5,072 bases of DNA from positions 1 through 5,072 of the forward strand of contig NZ_SRZM01000348.1 in the NCBI RefSeq assembly GCF_019402445.1, in the 5' to 3' direction. The notes beneath the pieces are model-generated. The model was given only the letters and a program-made list of their open reading frames with translations, did not search any database and had not been told where the DNA came from. Of this stretch, positions 1-5,072 are shown piece after piece. Source of the DNA: Brachyspira pilosicoli (GTDB taxonomy: Bacteria > Spirochaetota > Brachyspiria > Brachyspirales > Brachyspiraceae). The translations under genes and the position numbers were made by a program. Each line of letters begins with the position of its first letter. Position 1 is the first letter of the stretch.

Positions 1-26
1 GTGGGGGTGTGGGGGCTAGTCCCCAC
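1..26. repeat. G-rich tandem 8-mer with short GC hairpin
   Basis: Bases 1-8 and 9-16 are near-identical tandem octamers (GTGGGGGT, GTGGGGGC). The second can pair with 21-26: GTGGGG at 9-14 is the exact reverse complement of CCCCAC at 21-26, leaving a loop of about 4-6 bases around CTAG. The block stands out sharply from the surrounding AT-rich DNA. No T-run follows the hairpin on either strand, so a classic intrinsic terminator is not supported. It could still be the 3' end structure of an upstream gene or a dispersed intergenic repeat. The window begins inside it, so its full extent is unknown. Confidence 0.5.
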
Positions 27-81
27 AAATTACAAAACTAAAAATTGCCAAATTTAAAAATTATTACAATATAACAAAAAA

Positions 82-109
82 TTGACTATTGTTCATTTTA
101 TTGTAAAAT
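82..109 (+). promoter_or_regulatory. Predicted sigma70-type promoter of the PBP1C gene
   Basis: A -35 box TTGACT (82-87; one mismatch to TTGACA) is followed after 16 bases by a -10 box TAAAAT (104-109; one mismatch to TATAAT), with TG at 102-103 just ahead of it. Transcription would start near 116, giving a leader of only about 20 bases before the pbpC start at 138. The 16-base spacing matches the stronger promoter upstream of tetR in this window. AT-rich DNA yields chance -10 boxes easily, so the TTGAC element carries most of the weight. Confidence 0.6.
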
Positions 110-125
110 AAAAATATAGGTTTAT

Positions 126-130
126 GGAAA
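126..130 (+). promoter_or_regulatory. Weak ribosome binding site for pbpC
   Basis: GGAAA at 126-130 lies 7 bases upstream of the ATG at 138 and is the only purine-rich Shine-Dalgarno-like element at the right distance. It sits inside the first copy of a repeated TTATGGAAAA (122-131 and 136-145). The second copy carries the pbpC start codon, while the first carries an out-of-frame ATG at 124. Confidence 0.4.
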
Positions 131-137
131 ACTGCTT

Positions 138-2582
138 ATGGAAAAAATAATTAGAAGAACATCATTAGCTATAATATATATTTTATTAATTTCAGTTTTA
201 GTATTATCAGTAATATTTATTCCAAAGGGATATAATTTTTATAAGTTTTGTAAGGATTATATAAATATACCATTTACAAAAGATGAATTAAAATTAGATG
301 AAGAGAGAGTATTAAAAATATATGACAGAAACAATATTCTAATATCAACACTTTTTCCAAAGCATGGCGGTTTCTATAGTGAAGTAAAATACAACGACAT
401 ATCAACAAACCTTATAAATGCAGTTATAAGTGCTGAAGACAAAAACTTTTTTAAGCATAATGCAATAGATTATAAAGCAATAATGAGAGCATTTTTAGCT
501 AATTCAATAAGCGGAAGGGTGGTATCTGGAGGAAGTACCATAACACAGCAATTAGCAAAAAGTATAATACCAAGAGAGAGAACATATATTAATAAATTCT
601 ATGAGGCATTAGACGCTATAAGATTAGAAAGAAACCTATCAAAAGAAGAAATTATCACAGAATATTTAAACAGAGTTTTTTTAGGAAATAATTGTTATGG
701 TGTGGGAGCTGCTTCTCAAGTTTATTTCAAAAAAGAGGCAAAAGATTTAAATGTAAATGAATCTGCAATACTAGCTTCAATTATAAAATCTGGCACAAAG
801 TTTAATCCATACAAATATGAAGATAGATTAAATGACAGAAGAATATATGTTATAAACGAAATGAAAAATAACGGCTATATAGATGATGCAGAATATCAAA
901 AAAACATTAATGAAAAAATAGATGTCTACAACAATAAAGACGAATACACTTTCAAAGCACCGCACTTTACAATGTATGCCAAAGAATCATTAGCACAATT
1001 AAAATATAACAACATAACAGAAATAAAAACCACTTTAGACTATAAACTTCAAGAAGAAGCAATAATGGTAATAAGCAATGCAAGTCAATCACTTCACACA
1101 TTCAATGTAAGAAATATTTCATGCATTATATTAAATGCTAAAACAGGTGAAATATTATCTATGATAGGTTCTATGGATTATTTTGATAAGGAAGTTGATG
1201 GGGCTGTTAATGGAGCTACTTCTTTAAGACAAGCTGGAAGCACTTTAAAACCTTTTTTGTATGGATATTTGTTTGATAGAGGGGAAACTCCTGCATCTGT
1301 TATAGCCGATGTTAAAACTTATATAAACTCACCTGGAGGAGATTATATACCAGAGAATTTTAATCATAAATATCATGGTCCTGTTACCATAAGAGATGCA
1401 CTTGCTAATTCTCTAAATATACCAGCTGTAAAATGGCTTGCAAGATACAGTATAAGAGATTTTCAAAATATATTATTAAAATCTGGTTTAAGCTCTATAA
1501 ATAAAAATCCAGATTATTATGGTTATTCTTTGGTATTAGGAAGTGCTGAGGTGAGATTAGTTGATTTGGTTTCAGCATATACTATATTTCCAAATGAAGG
1601 AAAGTTTATAAATCATTATTCTATAAAATCATTAAAAAAAGAAAATGGTGAAATAATTAATATACCTAAAAAAAGCACAAGACAAGTAATATCAAAAGAA
1701 AGTGCCTACCTTATAACAAGTATATTATCAGACAGAAATGCAAGAATGGGCTCTTTTAGAAGCTATAGAGGAATTGTCTATCCTTTTTCTGTTGCCATAA
1801 AAACAGGTACATCAAAAGGCTCGAGAGATGCTTGGGGTATTGGATACACTAAAGACTATATAGTTGGTATTTGGCTTGGAGATTTTAAGGGAAGCGAGAT
1901 GATAAATATTACAGGAGGAAATGGAGCTGTTCCTATAATATATGATTTATTCATTATGCTTAATAAAAGTCAAAAAGAAACAAAATGGAATAAGCCAGAA
2001 AATATAGTAAATAGAGATATATGTTTAATAAGCGGCAAACTAAGAGGAGAGTTTTGTAAAGAATATAGAAATGAAGAGTTTTCTAAAGAGCATGTACCAA
2101 CAGAAGAATGCGATGTTCATAATTTGTATATAAAAAATAATGAAGATGGAAGTATAAGCAAAAAAGTATTTGTAAACCTTCCTTCAGAATATAATGGCTG
2201 GATAAAAGAACAGCAAATAGAAACTCCAACAAGAGATTGGATAAAAGTTGATAATATTTATAATAGAACTTTAACTTATAGAGAAAAAAGTGAATACTCA
2301 AAAAATATTATGATTACATCACCTACAGATAATTCCGTCTATAAAATAGATTCTACCCTTCCAAAAGAATATCAAAACATATTTATAAAAACATATATAC
2401 CAGAAAATATTATTTCAGCAAATCTATATTGTGATGATAAAATTATAGCTGGTATAGAAGAATTAAAAAGCGGAAATATTAGATGGCAATTAGAAGGCGG
2501 AGAGCATAGTTTTTATATAAAAGCGATTAATAAAGAAAATCAAAACTTAAACAGCATAAAAGTAAATATATTCGTACAATAA
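138..2582 (+). CDS. pbpC: Penicillin-binding protein 1C-like bifunctional peptidoglycan synthase
   Basis: Class A penicillin-binding protein, 814 aa, a little longer than the roughly 770-residue E. coli PBP1C. A cytoplasmic stub and one membrane anchor (about residues 8-28) place the enzyme in the periplasm. The GT51 transglycosylase domain, which polymerises lipid II into glycan strands, spans about 60-240. It shows the ED..F..H motif with catalytic E100, GGSTITQQ at 131-138, an NKFYE form of the RKxxE motif (K153, E156) and EYLNR at 175-179. The transpeptidase domain, which cross-links stem peptides and is the beta-lactam target, shows SxxK at S368-K371, SxN at S425-N427 and KTGT at 555-558. 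A Cys/His cluster follows (C629, C640, C658, H661), then a C-terminal beta-rich domain at about 724-812 resembling the BiPBP_C domain typical of PBP1C. Both active sites look intact. Deviations are alanine (A109) where motif 1 usually has glycine, and asparagine (N152) in place of the usual arginine of motif 3. The start at 138 puts the anchor at the N-terminus and has a weak GGAAA upstream. The PBP1C assignment over PBP1A rests on the C-terminal part. Confidence 0.93.
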   Translation: MEKIIRRTSLAIIYILLISVLVLSVIFIPKGYNFYKFCKDYINIPFTKDELKLDEERVLKIYDRNNILISTLFPKHGGFYSEVKYNDISTNLINAVISAEDKNFFKHNAIDYKAIMRAFLANSISGRVVSGGSTITQQLAKSIIPRERTYINKFYEALDAIRLERNLSKEEIITEYLNRVFLGNNCYGVGAASQVYFKKEAKDLNVNESAILASIIKSGTKFNPYKYEDRLNDRRIYVINEMKNNGYIDDAEYQKNINEKIDVYNNKDEYTFKAPHFTMYAKESLAQLKYNNITEIKTTLDYKLQEEAIMVISNASQSLHTFNVRNISCIILNAKTGEILSMIGSMDYFDKEVDGAVNGATSLRQAGSTLKPFLYGYLFDRGETPASVIADVKTYINSPGGDYIPENFNHKYHGPVTIRDALANSLNIPAVKWLARYSIRDFQNILLKSGLSSINKNPDYYGYSLVLGSAEVRLVDLVSAYTIFPNEGKFINHYSIKSLKKENGEIINIPKKSTRQVISKESAYLITSILSDRNARMGSFRSYRGIVYPFSVAIKTGTSKGSRDAWGIGYTKDYIVGIWLGDFKGSEMINITGGNGAVPIIYDLFIMLNKSQKETKWNKPENIVNRDICLISGKLRGEFCKEYRNEEFSKEHVPTEECDVHNLYIKNNEDGSISKKVFVNLPSEYNGWIKEQQIETPTRDWIKVDNIYNRTLTYREKSEYSKNIMITSPTDNSVYKIDSTLPKEYQNIFIKTYIPENIISANLYCDDKIIAGIEELKSGNIRWQLEGGEHSFYIKAINKENQNLNSIKVNIFVQ

Positions 2583-2636
2583 AAAATATTATGTATATAT
2601 AAAAAATATTTCCGATAATATATCAAAATGTATTAT

Positions 2637-2640
2637 GGAG
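2637..2640 (+). promoter_or_regulatory. Ribosome binding site fixing the FecR-protein start at 2649
   Basis: GGAG lies 8 bases upstream of the ATG at 2649. The in-frame ATG at 2628 has no purine-rich element in front of it, and starting there would add seven residues (MYYGVLQ) ahead of a signal peptide that is already complete. The site therefore decides for the downstream start. The 66-base spacer 2583-2648 is otherwise nearly pure A/T. It contains a possible -10 box GATAAT (2614-2619) but no convincing -35, so an independent promoter here is only possible. Confidence 0.7.
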
Positions 2641-2648
2641 TTTTACAA

Positions 2649-3317
2649 ATGTATAAAAAAATAATTGCTATAATATTTGTATGTGCTTTTGCTTTAAATG
2701 CCCAATATAATGCTAATTATATGGAAGTAGTATCAGTTCAAGGTGAAGTAAAAATTACATCAAAAGATATAATAGCTAAACCTGCTAATATTGGCGATTT
2801 ATTATTCAGTAATGATAGATTAACATTGCAGGGAAATTCTTATTTAACTTATTATATACTAAATAATTCTTTATTTAAACTAAAACAAAATACTTCTTTA
2901 AACATAGATGAATCATTAGATAGAAATAATAACATAAAATTCACATTATCTTCCGGAGAAATTATAGCAATTACAAAACTTGATTCAATCAATATAATTA
3001 CTCCAAATGCTAATATTTCTATGAGAGGTACTGCTATAATAGCTAACAATAACGGTGTAACTAGTGTTAAAGTATTATCCGGTTCTGCTAAAATTAATAA
3101 TAATACTGAACTTAATGCTTTTATGCAGGCTAATATATCAAATACAGAAATAACTACAGGCAATATAGTTTTGAGTGCAAATATTAAAAGTTATTTAAAT
3201 GAAATAATTAATATGCCTTATGCTAATAATGTTACTCAATTAAATTTCTATAGAAGTATAGTATCTTTACCTGATAATACAGTAATTAATGTTAATCAAT
3301 CTACTATAGAAAAATAA
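2649..3317 (+). CDS. Secreted FecR-domain protein
   Basis: A 222-residue protein with a Sec signal peptide (KK at 3-4, hydrophobic core about 5-16, likely cleavage after A18 in ALNA-Q). Cys12 lies within the hydrophobic stretch but has Val before it, so a lipobox is unlikely. The mature part is a FecR-type beta-strand domain. It begins with VVSVQGEV (27-34), has the IGDLL turn (48-52), an LNNSLFKLKQNTSL stretch (71-84), the LSSGEI turn (100-105) and the family's most recognisable motif, TPNANISMRGTA (118-129), followed by VKVLSGSAKI. The last 50 or so residues match nothing I recognise, and there is no LysM, second membrane segment or beta-barrel. Classical FecR is an inner-membrane anti-sigma regulator with a cytoplasmic N-terminus. 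This protein instead appears fully exported, and no FecI-like sigma factor is next to it, so signalling is not indicated. Free-standing FecR-domain proteins are widespread in spirochaetes and other diderms; their ligands are mostly unknown. Its codons favour T-ending forms (GCT, ACT, TCT) more than the tetR and comEC genes do. Confidence 0.82.
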   Translation: MYKKIIAIIFVCAFALNAQYNANYMEVVSVQGEVKITSKDIIAKPANIGDLLFSNDRLTLQGNSYLTYYILNNSLFKLKQNTSLNIDESLDRNNNIKFTLSSGEIIAITKLDSINIITPNANISMRGTAIIANNNGVTSVKVLSGSAKINNNTELNAFMQANISNTEITTGNIVLSANIKSYLNEIINMPYANNVTQLNFYRSIVSLPDNTVINVNQSTIEK

Positions 3318-3344
3318 ATAAAAACCTTCATAATATAAGCTATT

Positions 3345-3406
3345 TTCATATAACTTTTGACAAATAAAAAATATTATATATAATTATTAGAAGAAAGTTA
3401 TATGAA
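3345..3406. repeat. Perfect 13-bp inverted repeat framing the tetR promoter; candidate operator
   Basis: TTCATATAACTTT at 3345-3357 is the exact reverse complement of AAAGTTATATGAA at 3394-3406, with 36 bases between the arms and 49 bases centre to centre. The left arm ends on the first base of the -35 box. The right arm covers about +4 to +16 of the predicted transcript and overlaps the ribosome binding site. Paired sites bracketing a promoter immediately upstream of a TetR-family gene fit autoregulation, which is common in that family. Each arm is itself only weakly palindromic around ATAT, so a TetR dimer could recognise either one arm or the pair. That this protein binds here is inference. 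Confidence 0.6.
3357..3384 (+). promoter_or_regulatory. Full-consensus sigma70 promoter of the tetR-comEC operon
   Basis: TTGACA (3357-3362) and TATAAT (3379-3384) match the -35 and -10 consensus at all twelve positions and are 16 bases apart. The start point is expected near 3391, giving a leader of about 24 bases to the tetR ATG. A promoter this strong in front of a repressor gene is usually held down by that repressor, and the inverted-repeat arms on both sides fit such control. The promoter also serves comEC, which has no room for a promoter of its own in the 6-base gap. Confidence 0.8.
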
Positions 3407-3409
3407 GGA
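3405..3409 (+). promoter_or_regulatory. Ribosome binding site of the tetR-family gene
   Basis: AAGGA lies 5 bases upstream of the ATG at 3415, a good Shine-Dalgarno match that supports this start. Its first two bases are the last two bases of the right arm of the 13-bp inverted repeat. Confidence 0.75.
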
Positions 3410-3414
3410 TAGAA

Positions 3415-3981
3415 ATGAATCCAAGAGAACAAATTGTTAATGCTGGAAAAGAGCTATTTAAAAAATATGGATTTAAAAAGACTTCTATGAGTGATATTGC
3501 TTTAATGGTTCATAAATCTAAAAGCAGTATCTATCATTATTTTAAAAGTAAAGAAGAAATTTTTTTTGCCATAGCTGAAAATGAAGCATCAGATTTAAAA
3601 AGGTCTATATACGAAGCAATAAAAAAAGAAGATACAGCCGAAGCCAAAATAAGAGCATATATACTAACAAGACAAAAGGGATATATTAAATTAGCTAACC
3701 TTTATGAGGCACTTCATAGTGAAATATTTGAAGATTTTACTTTAATAGAACATATGAGAGCTAAATATCATAAAGAAGAATATGATACTATAAAAATGAT
3801 ATTAAGAAGCGGAGTAAAAAAAGGTTTATTTAATATAGATTTAAGACTTGCCACAGAATCTATATTAGCAATAATTAAGGGTTTTGAAATGGAGTGGGCA
3901 AAAAATAAAAATATAGAAAATAATGAAAAAGATTTAGACATTATCATTAATATTATCTTCTATGGAATAGTAAAAAGATAA
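3415..3981 (+). CDS. TetR/AcrR-family transcriptional regulator
   Basis: At 188 aa this is the normal TetR-family size. The N-terminal DNA-binding domain is unmistakable: helix 1 with the A-x-x-LF-x-x-YGF-x-x-T pattern (residues 10-23), then the helix-turn-helix with SMSDIALMV (24-32) and recognition helix SKSSIYHYFKSKEEIF (35-50), including the family hallmark Y-x-YF-x-x-K. Residues from about 55 to 188 are predominantly helical and would form the ligand-binding and dimerisation domain. That part is too divergent to name a ligand, and there are no cysteine or metal-site patterns to suggest one. TetR proteins usually repress their own and adjacent genes until a small molecule releases them. 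The gene has its own consensus promoter framed by an inverted repeat, and comEC follows its stop codon after 6 bases in the same reading frame. The likely target is therefore its own operon including comEC. A global role elsewhere cannot be excluded. Confidence 0.92.
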   Translation: MNPREQIVNAGKELFKKYGFKKTSMSDIALMVHKSKSSIYHYFKSKEEIFFAIAENEASDLKRSIYEAIKKEDTAEAKIRAYILTRQKGYIKLANLYEALHSEIFEDFTLIEHMRAKYHKEEYDTIKMILRSGVKKGLFNIDLRLATESILAIIKGFEMEWAKNKNIENNEKDLDIIINIIFYGIVKR

Positions 3982-3987
3982 TTATTA

Positions 3988-5072
3988 ATGATGAAAATGC
4001 CCTATCCTATTACATATGTACTTTATATTACAACAAGCTTTGCTTTGGGTGTATCTATTGCATTAAAGTTTAACAGCAATTATTTTTTATCATTAATAAT
4101 ATCTTTTATTCTAATAGTAGTGTCAATAGTACTTGCTGTATATAACAAAAATAGTTTTTTTATTTTAGTAATTGCAATATTTTTCTTAGGATATAGTTAT
4201 ACCATTTATAGATATTACAATATATTTTCATCACCATTAAAAGAATTTAACAAAGAAATAAAAGCATATAGCTGTAAAATAATAGATTATGACGGAGTAG
4301 TTAATTTAAGAAATAGATATATTGCCTACGTTGATAGAGTTTATGACGGAGAAAATTGGCATAATTATGCTGGAAAAATTAGACTATACCATAACTCAGC
4401 AAAACCAATATATATAAATGACACTATTACAGTATATGCTAAAATTAATCTATATAAAAATTTGCTTACAAATAATATAAATATAGTAAAAGCATTAGAA
4501 AATCAAATGCTCTATGGTGTAAGCAGTATTTATCCGTATATTAATTTCACTGTACAAAAAGAATGTTTTTCTATATTTAATTTTTTAAACAAAATTGGTT
4601 TATATTGTAGAAATACAATAAAAAAATCTTTAGGGGCACATATAAAACCAATAAGCTACTCAGTTGCTCAATGTATCATCACAGGAGATAAGCATATTAT
4701 ACCAGCGGATATTAATCAATACTTTATAAACTCTGGAATATCTCATATATTATCAATATCTGGTCTTCATATATCTATGATACTTTTTATATTATTTACA
4801 GCATTATCTTTTTTTCCAATAAATTTTTATAGCAAAATATTTATCTCTACAATCATAACTATAATAATATACCCAACTGTAAGTATATTCTCTGTTTCAA
4901 TAGTTCGTTCAAGCATAATGGCTTTTTGTATATTAATATCATATTATTTTGATAGAGATAGAAATAATGTAAATGCTCTATTTTTAGCAGCATTAATAAT
5001 ATTACTGATAGAACCAAACTCTATAAGAGAAATAAGTTTTCAATTTTCATTTTTAGCAACATTAGGTATAAT
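3988..5072 (+). CDS. comEC: ComEC/Rec2-family DNA-uptake channel protein, N-terminal part (truncated by window edge)
   Basis: The open frame runs for 361 codons to the window edge without a stop; full ComEC proteins are usually about 700-800 aa. ComEC forms the inner-membrane channel that carries single-stranded DNA into the cytoplasm during natural transformation. Three N-terminal membrane segments lie at about 10-26, 32-52 and 57-74. A soluble beta-rich section follows, fitting the DUF4131/OB-fold region (about 92-155). From about residue 225 comes the Competence domain, with the family signature GISHILSISGLH at 250-261, VSIVRSSIMAF at 302-312 and EP...ISFQFSFLATLG at 342-360. Any C-terminal metallo-beta-lactamase-like nuclease domain would lie beyond the window. 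Start choice is uncertain among three in-frame ATGs (3988, 3991, 3997). None has a good ribosome binding site; AAAAAGA (3972-3978), 9 bases before 3988, is the best. The start lies 6 bases after the tetR stop, so translation is probably coupled. Confidence 0.9.
   Translation, partial: MMKMPYPITYVLYITTSFALGVSIALKFNSNYFLSLIISFILIVVSIVLAVYNKNSFFILVIAIFFLGYSYTIYRYYNIFSSPLKEFNKEIKAYSCKIIDYDGVVNLRNRYIAYVDRVYDGENWHNYAGKIRLYHNSAKPIYINDTITVYAKINLYKNLLTNNINIVKALENQMLYGVSSIYPYINFTVQKECFSIFNFLNKIGLYCRNTIKKSLGAHIKPISYSVAQCIITGDKHIIPADINQYFINSGISHILSISGLHISMILFILFTALSFFPINFYSKIFISTIITIIIYPTVSIFSVSIVRSSIMAFCILISYYFDRDRNNVNALFLAALIILLIEPNSIREISFQFSFLATLGI

Noticed and set aside
2083..2301. 72-residue open frame on the minus strand inside pbpC
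   Set aside because: It lies wholly within the well-supported PBP1C gene, has no ribosome binding site that I can see, and its Leu/Tyr/Phe-rich product is what the reverse strand of an AT-rich gene gives by chance.
2584..2611. AAATATT / AATATTT inverted repeat after pbpC as a terminator
   Set aside because: The stem is seven A/T pairs only with no U-tract behind it; in this base composition such pairings are expected by chance and would be unstable. The repeated AAAAAATATT (2581-2590, 2601-2610) is likewise low-complexity.
2628..2648. Upstream in-frame ATG of the FecR-domain gene
   Set aside because: It has no ribosome binding site, and it would add MYYGVLQ in front of a signal peptide that already starts with M-Y-K-K. 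The GGAG at 2637-2640 serves the ATG at 2649.
2852..3163. 103-residue open frame on the minus strand inside the FecR-domain gene
   Set aside because: It is antisense to a gene with clear family motifs and a signal peptide, and its hydrophobic product resembles no family I know; it is best read as a shadow frame.
3318..3344. Terminator between the FecR-domain gene and tetR
   Set aside because: No GC-containing stem with a following T-run is present. The only strong dyad in the spacer brackets the promoter and fits an operator better than a terminator.
3560..3567. Run of eight T in the tetR-family gene as a phase-variation tract
   Set aside because: Runs of seven to eight A or T occur several times in this window and are expected at this AT content; the reading frame is intact and the run encodes an ordinary Ile-Phe-Phe segment.
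1..5072. CRISPR array, transposon, tRNA or rRNA, or a novel defence system
   Set aside because: There are no regularly spaced repeats, transposase-like frames, cloverleaf-forming segments or effector-type domains. All four genes belong to known families, so the novelty here lies in regulation and arrangement.

Overview
This window is strongly AT-rich. It uses A/T-ending codons almost throughout and reads with the standard bacterial code (TGG encodes Trp; TGA is not needed). It holds four protein-coding genes, all on the + strand, packed with short spacers. The gene types are a Gram-negative-style class A penicillin-binding protein of the PBP1C type, a secreted FecR-domain protein, a TetR-family repressor and a ComEC/Rec2 DNA-uptake channel. 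Together with the base composition they suggest a diderm, low-GC bacterium. My best guess is a spirochaete of the Brachyspira type. That is an inference from style and content, because there is no rRNA or marker gene here to prove it.

Layout. Positions 1-137 hold a G-rich tandem 8-mer that can form a short GC hairpin, followed by AT-rich DNA with a good sigma70-type promoter (82-109) and a short leader. Positions 138-2582 encode the complete bifunctional PBP1C-like peptidoglycan synthase. A 66-base AT-only spacer with a GGAG ribosome binding site leads into the FecR-domain gene, whose start I place at 2649 rather than at the upstream ATG at 2628. Positions 3318-3414 are the most structured intergenic stretch. 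They contain a full-consensus promoter (TTGACA, 16 bases, TATAAT) bracketed by the two arms of a perfect 13-bp inverted repeat. This promoter drives a tetR-family gene (3415-3981), followed after 6 bases by a comEC/rec2 gene (from 3988) that runs off the right edge.

How they work together. pbpC and the FecR-domain gene are envelope genes: one builds the cell wall, the other makes a small exported protein of unknown ligand. I see no strong terminator between them, so partial co-transcription is possible. The tetR-comEC pair looks like an operon. The repressor probably binds the arms framing its own promoter, and so would also control the DNA-uptake channel gene. That regulator-competence arrangement is the most interesting feature of the window. 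I found no CRISPR array, transposon, tRNA, rRNA or recognisable defence system.
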